Origin: Fasciola hepatica
Taxonomy: Eukaryota; Platyhelminthes; Trematoda; Plagiorchiida; Fasciolidae
Assembly (NCBI GenBank): GCA_948099385.1
Contig: CANUEZ040000168.1
Span: 931,501 to 995,500 of the forward strand
DNA length: 64,000 nucleotides
Direction: 5' to 3'
The notes below the pieces were generated by a model. It ran no database searches and was not told where the DNA came from. It saw only the letters and a list, made by a program, of their open reading frames with translations. Within the stretch, counting starts at the first letter, position 1, and the number at the start of each line of letters is the position of its first letter. The position numbers were made by a program, and so were the translations under genes. Positions 1-10,976 of this stretch are shown here, piece after piece.

Positions 1-300
1 AATTCTCTCTTTTATGTCATCGACTTTTTCTCTCTTATTTGCCAAGGCAACCAATTTTTCCTCGCCGATGATATAAAAATTGCATGCTCCTTCCTCACCC
101 ATGGACCGTCCACGACCTCTTGCGACAAATGGTATGGATTATCCTTTCGCCTCACCTGGTGTACCTCGTGGTTCATGAAGCTATCTGCATAGAAAGCTTC
201 CTCCTACCTTACAAATGCACTGTATAGCCCGGCCAACTTATTCTGGACTGCCTTTTCATCCTCATCCATCTCACGGTTCCTGGTCTTGGCGCACGCTACT
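1..300 (+). pseudogene. LINE reverse transcriptase fragment (3' part, cut by window edge)
   Basis: Frame 1 reads from base 1 to a TAG at 190-192. It contains a palm motif LADDIKI at about 61-81, preceded by a hydrophobic stretch of the kind that follows the PQG..LGP motif in CR1/Jockey reverse transcriptases. After the stop the same frame keeps a plausible RT/thumb-like reading to about 300. The enzyme would copy LINE RNA at a nicked target. The two catalytic Asp are kept, but the stop and the missing start make it a remnant. The rest of the element lies left of the window. Confidence 0.6.
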
Positions 301-1299
301 TCTTACACGCATCTTCTTGGAGCAGACTTAGTTTTAAATGGTCGAAACCAAGCAAACCTCCTAGGTCTGATGTATTGACCTCGCTTGCTGCCCGCCGGCC
401 GCTTCCTCATGCCCCTCTCACATGTTATACCATTCCTAGTATATTGGTCGATTACCTCCAGCCTCCGGCCACGTTCCTCTATTGTATTCCTTGAGAACAT
501 AAGGAGCACGTTCACCAAAACCCTTTAGGCGTATCAGTAACCCTAACGTACCGCCAACGCCGTGAACCCCTACAACATGAGCCTTTGTGGATTCGCCGCA
601 TGGGACTCAACCTAGTTTCTCTGGTTTGGCTAGTCCCAAACAAATTAATTGTTCCTGTCGTATCCCATTCGACACCTCCTACTGGTACTCTCTACGTCAT
701 CGGGCCTTCTCTTTCAATGTCCCCTAATATACCCATATGTCATGCTCTGCACTTTTCTTCTCCTGGTTACCACGAAATATGACCATTGCCGTCTCTGATA
801 CGCTGTGAATTTATTTTCTGCATTAGGCGCAACAACCCACCACCAACCTTGGGGACCCACTGCGTCGACGAGCTCAAGCTCACCCTCTTTTTCTCTCCCT
901 CTGTTAACCCTTGATCCTCAGTTGGGACATGCTCAGACCGCATTTCTCTATCTCATTTCTCGTTTCAGTTATCCTGTGTGAGGGTCAATCACTTCGGGCA
1001 CTGTACTGACGGCCTCCCTGGCAGGCGCATTTGGATAATAGTGCCATATGGCCGTCTACCACTAGCTTTTCCCGTTGGCTCTGCCCTCCGAGGCCACACA
1101 ACCTGGCCAATTTATCTTGGACCATACGCCCCTATTTTAGTTGTTCTGTCGTCTGTGCAATCATCAGTTTGGCTGGTGTAATTGCGACCTGTGTATGGAG
1201 CTGCCAGATCCCCGCTTTGGTCGGCTCACTTTGAGCGTGCAGGCCGCCTCAGCTATGCGAGAGCGCAATTATGCAGGTGGATCACACCGAATTTCTTCA
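301..1299. other. No recognisable gene; pyrimidine-rich tract
   Basis: Only short frames occur, on both strands, and none shows a family motif. Base composition turns strongly C+T-rich on the + strand from about 600. I see no promoter, RNA gene or element end that I can support. Confidence 0.5.
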
Positions 1300-3060
1300 C
1301 TTTGAAGTGTTTTTCAGGTGGAATGCCCAGCGCACTGTCAGCCCCGACTATTAGCACCAGTTACGAATCACACGTTCTAACTATCCTCGCCCTACTGCAC
1401 CCGTCCATGTTGGCTGCAATTCATGTGCTTTTGCCACCTTTGTTCCGCCACGATGCCCCCACTTACCGTTCTTGTCATTACTATCATCATTTTCCACCTT
1501 CGTCTCTCTACCGCCGTGTGAAAACCTACCAATTATGTCCTTGTTTCTGTCGTTTCTCACCGGGACAACCCCCAAAGCGTGATGTTACTATCGCCCTACC
1601 CACTTCACCCTGCTCAAGCCCGTAATATTTCCTTTTCCACCCAAGTCACCCTTGCCTACTCCTAATCTTTATTCTCTTGGTATCACCCTATGTCCATAAA
1701 GCTCATTGAACACACTTTTTTTACCTCAGCAGCCACTATTTTGTCAAATCCTCCTTCGTCGTCCCATCGCGTGCCTCCTGCCATTACGCATAGAATCTGT
1801 CCCCTTTTACATGACCAGTCCCCGTTTTGGAGCTCGACTTTTCAATCACGGCATCGTTTACAGCCACATTTATTTTTCCATTACCACCGTATTTTCTTTG
1901 CATGATTCCGCCATTCTTCTGTTGACCTTTCTATTGGGCAATGCCCCGATCAGCAACTTCCGGCTCAATCCTTTTGTGCTATTGCTTGCGAGCGTGCGGC
2001 TCTCCAGTTTCATTCTCCCAACTCCGAAGCATATATACTTCCCGTGCCCTTTGGTCCAATACAGGTAAACCTGATTGGGTACTTCTTTCTCCTTTCCCTC
2101 GGTCTTCATCCTGTTTCACCTGTAGTAAAAAATCAAGCTGGTCATCTCCTACCTGTTTATCTTCGGTCAGTACTCTCATCTCCTGTTTCGTACATTGCTC
2201 GCCAAAGGCAAGCTCAGCGTGACTTTCAGGTGGCTCGGCTTTTACAAATTTTGCCCAATATGAAGCCATCTATGCATGATGATTCTGACACATTTCCAAA
2301 CCACATAACCTGAAAATACCCTGTACTTTTGATCCTCAGCTTACCTTTTTCTCACCTACTTTATTCGCTGTTGCAGTTGTTGCATCTTTACACCGTAGTT
2401 CGTCTCCCCTCTACAGACGTTTTACACTGATCCGACCACCCTTTGTTTATATTCGCTCGGCGGTCTTTGGCCTTTTTCACGGTTGCCATCAGCTTGCTGC
2501 ATTATGCGCCTCCACTTATTATTGTTTCAATCTTTTTCGGCCTGCATTAAGTGCCACACCAGCATTATTCAGACTATCGGATTCGCTCTTACCTGTCTTC
2601 TTTAATTATCCCTTCATATTCCCTCGTTCATGAACTTCTGTTCACAGCCACCATTACTCCTGTGTTTTCAAAGTCGCTTTCCTCTGTATCTGTTCATTCG
2701 CCATGTTCACCTGTCATGAGCAAAATCCCTCAGGAGTTTCCTTCGTTGGTTTTATACCATTCGATCTAAATCTAGCTTCCTCTAACAATTACCGAAAGTC
2801 CCTCATTTCTGGTGCTCCATTGCTCTTTGCTCCCGCTCCGCTCACTTGTATATATACACTTGCTATGCATCATCCAGTTCCCTTCCAGCCATGTTCCTTG
2901 CCATTGTCCCGCTCACCCCCATGATATGCGTCCACTCCTTCTACATCTGTGCCTCACAACCCCCGTATCCAATCCTCCCTATTCATTTTGCCATTCGACC
3001 CACCCTTTACGTCTTGCGTTGCTCGCTGTCTGCTTTACATAGAGTTTTAGCCCTGTCCAC
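1300..3060 (-). repeat. Old dispersed repeat, copy 1 (purine-rich strand is minus)
   Basis: The segment matches, in reverse complement, the sequence at about 18,780-20,200. Matching blocks lie at about 1,370-1,620 (with 19,980-20,200), 2,100-2,250 (with 19,320-19,500) and 2,880-3,030 (with 18,780-18,910). The copies differ at many positions with small indels, so the duplication is old. A minus-strand frame at 1,979-2,269 and a plus-strand frame at 19,321-19,632 share an aligned run (GEQ..., EMR/KMR, TE..QV), which hints at a decayed coding region in the ancestral element. I do not recognise the family. Confidence 0.6.
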
Positions 3061-5435
3061 CTGCTCCTTATTGCAGTGTAGCAACGCTCTAGAGCTACCT
3101 GATCAGTTGCAATGTATCGCACTTTTTTCTCCATCTCCGTCCGCTACTGCAGTTCCTTTACCGATTTCTAGCCTCCCTCACGAAAACCTGTCGTCTTTCA
3201 CTTGTCTCCACGTGGATCAACTAGGTTCTTAAGTTGATGCTGAACCTGAATTTCACCGGGCGTCCATTTGAATCGGCCCCTGGGTTCATTTTAACTGCCC
3301 CAGTGTCCTTTGGTGCGCGTAAGCTGATCGTAAAATCATTTCCTTTTCATCTCCGTTCTGGTCTACCTATCTTGTCTTTGTCATGCACATTTTTTCACGA
3401 ATATTGCCCGTGTACTTTATCGCTAGCAAAAATTTGATTTCGCCTCCGACGAGTTTCGAGCGCCTCCGAAATAAACCATTATTATTGTATAGTTATTATG
3501 GATTTTATTAACAACTAGCCCCTTCTCGATACATTGTCGTTCCCTTCACCAAATACTGAATTCGTTAATACCATTGTCACGGCATTTGCTACCCCTTTTG
3601 TTGTCATTTTGCGTGGTCCTGAAGCAGACCGTGGATGGCATCACAGTCTGAAAAACACCTATGTTTTCGATCAGCCCTCACATCTGACTGGTGAATTTTC
3701 TTCTCCTCCATCTTTTCGACTGATTTTCCATATCGAGTATTTTTCCATTGCGTCTTTCTTATCTTGTAAAGGAACATGCCCTTTTTATTTTTGCTCACCC
3801 TAATTTAACTCTTTTGGTAGATTTTGTTCTGTGTTGGTACCCATTGTCCTAGCTAAAAGACAGAAATATTATAAGCAATATTCGCCTGCTTTCTCTGGGC
3901 ACTTCTTCATCCCTCCTGGTCAATATATATTGCTGCGGCGGCCACGTGATTCACCAGATCTCTGGGATGCCCTTCTATTCCCAAAAGCGGACATGGTTAC
4001 AAGCTTATTACAATATCCATTGCCTCTTCTTTTGTCGCCATGCGTTGTCGCGTTACAAACCCCGGAAGACGTCACTGTCTGGAAGTCCTCTCTGTGTACC
4101 TTTGATTGTAAGCGATCTGCTTGGTGAAGATTTCCTTCCCTCAACAGTATAATTGAGATACTCCAGTGCGTTATCTTGATTCTGTGGAACACCGTGTCCT
4201 TTCCAGTTTTGCTCATCACAAGGTAACTCGTTCGGGAGGTTGTTATCTGCAGACACCCAGTGATGATCCGCTGAAGGAGAAGAATAATCGGTTCACATAT
4301 TACTCTTTTTAATGGACCTTTCGTCTCTCATCTCTTTTTTGACATTTTGGCCATTCAAATACAACTATAATCCTTCCAAGTCATTTGACATTGCCCGGTC
4401 TCATTAACCGTCGTCACCTTGAGAATACTCGTTGCTCTACGTTTACCTTCCCCACCAGCCCACTTTCTTTTTATCACCTATATTGTCTCCCTCATGACGT
4501 GTAATTATTTTCCAATAAAGTGTATCTTTTAGTAACCGTCCACCAACCAATACCATCTTATCGGTTGATCGATTTACCTTATTTCGTCACCGTTTCCTTT
4601 CCTCTCTTCCTCTTCCGATTTCCAGCCAAACTTGTCTACAGCAGAGTCTTATTGTTCTTTAACGTTCTACACAACGGAAACTGTCTCCCTGAAACTACCC
4701 ATTTCTTCTATTTGACTTTCCACTGGTTCTAACTAATTTTATCTATTTGATGTTTCACATTCATACTAATCAATCACTTCCAGTTCACCCGGGTTGAATC
4801 TGCTGTCTGACAGTGACTATCAATTTAGCCGGTAGCTAATATTACCCTTGTTCATAGCGCCTTATCCTTTCCCTTATATTCCGATTTTATATATTATTAT
4901 GTTTTCCTAATGCGAGCCATTTTGAACCTGTGTTTCATTTGATCTTGCCTTCAAGAGTGCCTCGAGGTCTCTGAAATGAATATATAATTATTACCTAATG
5001 TGTGATGCTTGCCTGGGAAGTGCTGCGGTGTCCCTCCCGAGCTGGCTTTCTCCTAACTTGCAATATACAGCTGCATGTTATTCGTCAGTCAGGGAATACA
5101 CAGGAAATATGGAAAACTAGAGATACCACATCTACATAACTTCGTATCAAACAGCACCTGACTCTCCAAGGAGCCGCAAGCGAAATTCATTCATGTCAGC
5201 TTCGCACCAACCCAAGCACCTTCCAACCACCACCGCAAAACTGTATGGATTGCTTTCTTCCGAATGCCGTTTAGAGTTTTGAAACGAGCCCAGCGTACTT
5301 CTCGGCTACACGTATATCGAGTTGCCTTTTAGAGGACCTGTCTCAAAAAGCCTCAACTACTGCCACTGATAGTAAAATCTGTGGTGGTCAGATACGTACA
5401 GCTAAATGGTGTTCTCTGGCCCTCAATCGTGGACA
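3061..5435. other. No recognisable gene
   Basis: The tract is pyrimidine-rich to about 4,700 and more balanced after that. Frames are short and without family motifs. The only structured piece is the retroelement-like tail at 3,466-3,489, listed separately. Confidence 0.45.
3466..3489 (+). repeat. Retroelement-type 3' tail: AATAAACC plus (ATT)n
   Basis: A GAAATAAACC block runs into three ATT units. The same block followed by ATT repeats occurs at 37,084-37,113 (+) and, in reverse, at 8,386-8,427. This suggests a family whose copies end in AATAAA-like sequence and an (ATT)n tail. Confidence 0.4.
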
Positions 5436-5870
5436 TTACCATTTGAACACTGTGGATTGAACACGCAGTGGTGCAGTGTGTGCTAACATGGACAGGTGCT
5501 TATACCGATGCACACACGTCGTCGAGACCTCTATCAGAATTGTATGCTCTGTACTTGACCGTCTGTGCTCCATGCTGTAAAATTTCCGGTCTCGGAGTCT
5601 GTCGAGATTAGGAATGTTCAGCCGATCCGCACTCTTTTCGTGGCTCTTCTGCGGAACCTTTCTGTTGTTTTTATCTCGTCCCACAGCTGGCAGGCACGCG
5701 TGGATATTTATCTCCAAGTGGAACCTGACGAGCCTGAAGAATATCCCGGGGAAAGACTCGAGCATGAGCTGGTTTGGTCCGAATGCCTCTCTGGTAGCTG
5801 GGGTGTTACAGATGGTTGGCTGAGGTAGATAGCCCGAGAATGCTGAGCCCAGACTTCTGTCATGCATCAC
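5436..5870 (-). CDS. Unassigned open frame of 144 codons
   Basis: This is the longest frame in the 4.7-8.0 kb interval that no element explains. The product would be basic in its middle part (KNNRKVPQKSHEK), with no signal peptide, membrane segment, zinc motif or catalytic motif that I recognise. Plus-strand frames of 69 and 87 codons overlap it, so the openness may be due to composition. It could be an exon, part of an unknown repeat, or chance. I give no function. Confidence 0.12.
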   Translation of the reverse strand: MMHDRSLGSAFSGYLPQPTICNTPATREAFGPNQLMLESFPGIFFRLVRFHLEINIHACLPAVGRDKNNRKVPQKSHEKSADRLNIPNLDRLRDRKFYSMEHRRSSTEHTILIEVSTTCVHRYKHLSMLAHTAPLRVQSTVFKW

Positions 5871-7470
5871 CTTCTGTATTGAGCTAACCGCCAGCGAATA
5901 CTGGCTGGCCTGTTTTCCCCACTGGGAGTCACATTGCTTTCGCTTGCCTTAGGGGAAGGCGGTTCATGGCCGACCATCTGCCTGAGTTAACCAGGTTTGC
6001 TTGCAACCCGTCTTCATCCGGTGTGGTTGGAATCCCGCGGCAGATTTTGACTGCCCGGCTTGCACAGAACAAGTAGAGGTCATGGACGTTCACTCGTCCT
6101 AAATTCTTTTGATGGTATGCACAAAAGTTATGTGTACACTAAGGCACAATGTATCTCGTTTGATCCCCGTTAATAATGAGAATGGGACAGTAACCAAGCC
6201 GCACGTCTTTTCGTAGACATCACGCGTCTTGAGCAGCAAATGAAATCATTAGTCACAGAGAGCTCCAAAAGAACTATACTGCTGTAGTTCATCCATCATG
6301 TAAGTATGCTCAGGACACACCGTCAGAGATGATCTCGTTCCATCTTTATTCTAAGGCTCCTTGAAGGTCTGTACGGTTTCCGATCAAGTCGGATCAGATC
6401 AGTCTACAGGTTGTGCAGGTTTCAGTCAAAACCGCATCACTTTTCTTGCTCCCGGAGTTCCATAAATCCTTGAGTCTTGCAACAGAAGAACGGTGCAGAA
6501 TTCTTTTCAGTGGCCTTGACAATGCGCCAGATGTCTTTCAGTCCGACCATCCATTTCCGCTTCCCAAGTCAATAGACCCTGGAAAAAGCACATCCAATCA
6601 CAGACCCTGCCGAGCTATGTGATCTGACAGTAAGACAAGTTTCAAATATGAGGCCCTGATGCCTACTTTCTTCGGTTTTCTCTCTAGAATGCCGTGAAGA
6701 TTCTTGCGTGGATGATGCAAGGGGCTTTCAGTCCCCCCTTAGCAACTACAGACACGACAGCGGGATGCGGTATAGTGATATAAAGCCCTTGGTTGTCTGT
6801 ATACATACTTTTCCATGCAAAGAGCCACAGTCCAAAGTACCTTTGCATACCCTGGATGTAGCCTGTTAGCTCTCCTTGAACACGACTGCCCCCATTTGGG
6901 ACTCAACAATCATGTCTTAGTCTGTATGTAAACGGTATTATCTGCCTGGTTCGAAACGCACCTCTTGGGCCCCCGAGTGAAACAAGCCAACAAGGCTGCC
7001 GCTGTCGGTGTTTGCTCCTTATCACTGGTTGGTACATGGAGCGGTGTAGAAAATAAGGTCAGAGACAAAGAGCGGAAAATAAACGACCTATATGATAGAT
7101 GGAAATCGACTGTTTTTTATCGAAGGTTTCCCCACGGAAAATCATTGCCTAACCAACAGATCATGCCGACCTCGAAAACCCATCCAAAGCCAGCAGGTAC
7201 ATGGATATAATCGCTTCGGAAACTAGTAGAAGAACAAATAAAGTCAGCAGAGCTATAGTGTTGAATGTTCCGGACGGACCACCAGGGTAGTCCGCTTAGG
7301 CCACTACGCTGAATGCGTTCAAAGTGGCCCATCACACTTGCCACTGTAGTAAGCCGCGTAAACGGCCACCCCCTTACCTTGCTACCCGCTCTTTCGGCTT
7401 CCAAACCAAATATCAGCCGTTGAGTTCATCAGTAATTGTCATGGGAAGGCTTAAGCTAAGTCATTTGTCA
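5871..7470. other. No recognisable gene
   Basis: Short frames only, on both strands, with overlapping pairs at 6,965-7,210 and 7,117-7,404. None carries a motif I can name. Composition is balanced, unlike the pyrimidine-rich tract to the left. Confidence 0.4.
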
Positions 7471-7497
7471 ATAATAGTGGTAATAATAATAATGGCA
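7471..7497. repeat. Interrupted (AAT)n microsatellite
   Basis: AATAATAGTGG is followed by four AAT units. A CCCGAGGCATG word lies about 20 bases downstream and recurs just beyond the (AAT)n tail at 8,386-8,427, so the two loci may be ends of related repeat copies. Confidence 0.35.
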
Positions 7498-8739
7498 CAT
7501 TTCGGAAAGACCCGAGGCATGTTGTGACCCACGAGCAAGAGAACACGGATATATTACTTCGAGAAGCTAACATAAACATATGAAAGGTAAAGGATAAAGA
7601 CTAACTGCCCCAGAATAATAACGACCATGTGAACTCTTTACGAATTCGAAAAACAGGGTCAGGTGACCAAGTCTGGTGTGCAAAGCTGGTGTAACCATAG
7701 ATGTGACCAGCTAGCTTAAATTGATGTTTTTGTCAAGGAACCCACGTGCGTGTGAGAGATTGACTATCGGCCCCGTCCGTTCTATTACAGAATTATCGTC
7801 CGCTATTGTGGGCGAACATTCTAAACAACCGCTGAAAGTCTAACCAGCATTGTCCGTTCTTTCGTTTTGACTGTTCATTACATCACTTGCCACCTAATAT
7901 ACGCTGTCATTCTCATACGGACTTCCGTTTTAGTCTGCACAAGGCAGGCAGGGGCACTTGAGGTCTTTCAAGGGCGCGAGATATATGCGCGAAATTTATC
8001 GGAAAAGGACGCGGTGGCAGGGCATTATTAAATAATCAAAAGATATTTTGCTTACGGCGGGACTTATACAAAAGAGAAAGTTGACATTTTGAGGGAGATG
8101 GGAATATTCTACAGCAGGCCGAGGGAAAGGCAGGGGCACGAATACGGATTGAAAGTCAGAGAAAGAGTAAAATGGGACAGCTGTATATCAACCAACAATG
8201 GATTAAATACGGTAAGAGCACGGGAAGAAGTGTGCAGATGACACTGGCCATATGGAAGACGGCCAAAATGTCCCCCGGAGGGGGAGTACCTGAGCGGGGT
8301 CAATGGCAATGCCCAAAGAAAGGCATTCGATACTTGAATGGATTAGTGTATGATGGAGCAGGCATAAAGTTTCAACATGTAGATAGTAACAACAATAATA
8401 ATAATAACTAAAGGTTTATTTCTGTGATTGCCCGAGGCATGCTAGAAGCATGGTCAAGTTTTTACAAGCGATGAAATGGACAGACGAAATTCGTGAAAAA
8501 GTAGAAACATGCGTGGCAAAAGCGGGATGGTTAGGCTCACAAGGGAGATAAACGTATGATGAGTGCACGCACACAAAAGAAAAATGGGAAGAGTTTAGTA
8601 GAACCCAAAGGCGGATTCAAAAGGATGCCCGGTCGATCTGAGGTTCAGGATCGAGAGAAGCATGTGACTGGGGTATCCCGGATTGTTCCTACCCAGCGCG
8701 TTCTTTTTTAAGCTGCACCCCCTTCTTAGTGGCGCTCAA
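7498..8739. other. No recognisable gene; purine-rich segment
   Basis: From about 7,950 the + strand is purine-rich with short frames (for example 8,172-8,411) that run into the AAT repeat. No motif is visible. The segment may be decayed repeat material with its tail at 8,386-8,427. Confidence 0.35.
8386..8427 (-). repeat. Retroelement-type 3' tail in reverse orientation
   Basis: On the minus strand this reads AGAAATAAACC, a few bases, then five ATT units. It is the same arrangement as at 3,466 and 37,084, so it is likely the 3' end of a repeat whose body lies to the right. Confidence 0.4.
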
Positions 8740-9390
8740 TTTTTGGAAACATGTGAACTGATCTACCAATTTTGTGTTGAAATTTCGTCATACAAATGGT
8801 GTATTGTGAGTTGTGCATTCAAACCCGTCAATTAATATCAAGTATTGCATTGAAGAAATTGATGCTTCTGTTGAGTTTTGTGTAACGGTGAAGTTGCAGT
8901 TGCTCCTGTAGGGGGTTAAAAATGTAAGCTCGAAATGTACAGTCTATTGACTATGTTAGTCGTAGATTTCCATCCACAAAGTTGTGGTCTCGATATAGCA
9001 TGCTTGGGAAGTATTCCTTCAAGATGCTTATCAATGTTATCAATAATAATTTACCTTCTCACATAAATGTTCCAGTTGGAATTTCAACTGGAACTCTTAT
9101 CTACCAGCGGTACTTTTGCGAAAAACAAAATTTCGTTTTGTAAATGATGTAATATGCATTATGCATTGAAATTCGTCAAATAAAATGTCTTTTTGCATCC
9201 AATAAATAGATGTCCCTGATGAGTTTCATGTAAGAAAAAAGTCCATGTTGCGTCAATAGGGGGTTAAAATGTTGGCTTGTATTTTGCTGATAAATACCAG
9301 TGTTAGTTATGGATTTATTTGCGCGTAGTTTCAGTCTCAGTATGGCATATTTTTGAGTTATTCCTTGAACCTGTATATTAATAGGCTTTA
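8740..9390. repeat. Diverged tandem duplication, period about 348 bp
   Basis: Two copies, about 8,740-9,030 and 9,075-9,390, align end to end. The clearest shared anchors are the TAGGGGGTTAAAA word at 8,909 and 9,257, a GATGAGTTT/GTTGAGTTTTGTGTAA block, a TAGTTATGGATTT-like block, and a GTCTC..TATGGCAT block. Divergence is high with many indels. Frames are short, so I see no coding role. Confidence 0.55.
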
Positions 9391-9664
9391 TGGTTAGTTT
9401 CCATCTTTCCTCAATACGGGATTCACTCTCAATGCCGGCCCAGTTCTGTTTGCTGAGGTTTAACTGCCAAACTCACCTAGGACGCGACCGCAAGCCAAGG
9501 GTTTATAGCTCTTTAACTGCACACGGATGTTTGCAGTTAGATGGGCAACGGGAATGATATGCGCAACGTGCCGACTAATGCGGTTCATGTACCGGCCTCT
9601 GCACTATGTGCTGGTAGTTTTTGTGGCACACTTCCAAGGTTGGTTTCATGAAGGTTGAATTGTT
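9391..9664. other. No recognisable gene
   Basis: Balanced composition and no motif or repeat that I can support. Confidence 0.4.
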
Positions 9665-9812
9665 GATGTTTATATATTTATTAATATGTATACAGTTATA
9701 TATATGAATATGTATACATATATACGTATATAAGTACGTATATACATATGTGTACATGTATAGAAATGTATACATATACTTAAGTACACAAATATATATA
9801 GACGTGTACTGG
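9665..9812. repeat. TA-rich (TATAYGTA-type) microsatellite
   Basis: About 150 bases of TATATA, GTATACATA and TACGTATATA words, partly self-complementary. The open frames at 9,575-9,873 are translations of this simple sequence. Confidence 0.8.
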
Positions 9813-10558
9813 TTTCATGCAAATTCCGCAAAACTTCCGCATGGGAATGCAGCGCACATATTACTGAACGCAATGTATACGGTATGTCATCTTATGGGAG
9901 TAAGCTTCCGAAAGTACAATGATTGCGATCGCGTGACGTCTGGCAAGTGTCGAAGAACGTTTATGTCTGTGTACGATTTCACCTTATTCGTCGGCATCGA
10001 ACAGCTTCTGAACGGGAAAATGTTACCTCGTACTGTGTTTTGGCCTTTACGCAGCAGTTAAGTAGCCAGCTACGTATGCACAAAGTGAACTGAAGACAAT
10101 CGGGTATGATTTATACGCATCTCCCGCTCGCTAATAACGTTGCTCACACGCAATCTGCCGTTGTTCGCTTCAGTAGTGGCCAATGTACCGGGGTATTTGT
10201 GCGTTTCCAAGTTTCAAGAAACATTTTTACTTGTACGTAAGTGCCTTGTTTATAGATAGACATCTGTAGTTAGGTGTGATACCAGAATGACATGCGCAAT
10301 TTACGCGTGGGTCCGCGGACCCTCGCAGTTCCGGTACTAGCCTTTGAGCCATCTTTTGGTAGTTTGTATGACGCATCTCCATCAAAAGCTCATATTCCTG
10401 TGTTTACCTCCACTCATTGGTATCCACGGATGGGTTACCCAAAGGTACCGTATATAAAAATATATATATAGACCTCCATCGTGCTCGTAAAAGCTCCCGG
10501 TTCCCAAATGAAAACGGAGGGCTGCTTCACTATAAACGCATATTTACACATGCTTATG
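9813..10558. other. No recognisable gene; left flank of BEL element A
   Basis: A 103-codon frame runs 9,750-10,061 but begins inside the microsatellite and has no motif. A short TATAAAAATATATA tract lies at 10,450-10,475. The last five bases before the LTR are TTATG, which partly match the right flank of element A. Confidence 0.45.
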
Positions 10559-10935
10559 TGTAACGATCGGTAGTGGAAAATCCCCTGAAACCCTTGCGAT
10601 TCAGTGTTTTTCTTCATATCACTCACTTGCTTACACTATTGACGTGTCTTTACAGACTGTTTGTTTTTATGGACCATTTGTTGTTTTTTTCGCGCCCAGA
10701 GGGCTACTTTGTCACATCCTTGTTCTGGACCGGCGTGACGCACGTGCTCCTTGCTCACAAGCTGCAATTCGGTTTCTCGTTTGTTGAGTCCTTGTGATCG
10801 CATTATTGAGGTTTGTATCGTTTTGGTATCATTGTTCATGCAATAATCTAGTATCGTAGAATATCACGGATAATCGCCTTTTGATTTCGGGATCCGTTGC
10901 GAATTCGGTTACGCATTGCTCAACGGTGTGTTACA
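10559..10935 (+). repeat. 5' LTR of BEL element A
   Basis: Starts TGTAACGATCGG and ends GTGTTACA. It pairs with the copy at 17,289-17,664. It should carry the promoter and polyadenylation signals, but I see no clear TATA box to mark. Confidence 0.93.
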
Positions 10936-10953
10936 ATACTCAATCGATCAATT

Positions 10954-10971
10954 TGGAACGAGGAAAAACAC
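10954..10971 (+). other. Candidate tRNA primer binding site
   Basis: TGGAACGAGGAAA begins 18 bases after the LTR end. In element C the matching TGGGACGAGAAAA begins 18 bases after its LTR end (47,841). The leading TGG fits pairing with a tRNA CCA end. I cannot name the tRNA. Confidence 0.5.
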
Positions 10972-10976
10972 GCGAA

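Noticed and set aside
1182..1625. 147-codon frame in the pyrimidine-rich tract
   Set aside because: Openness follows from C+T composition. The region aligns with the inverted repeat copy at 20 kb, where the frame is not kept.
9575..9873. Tyr/Ile/His-rich small proteins
   Set aside because: Translation of the TA-rich microsatellite.
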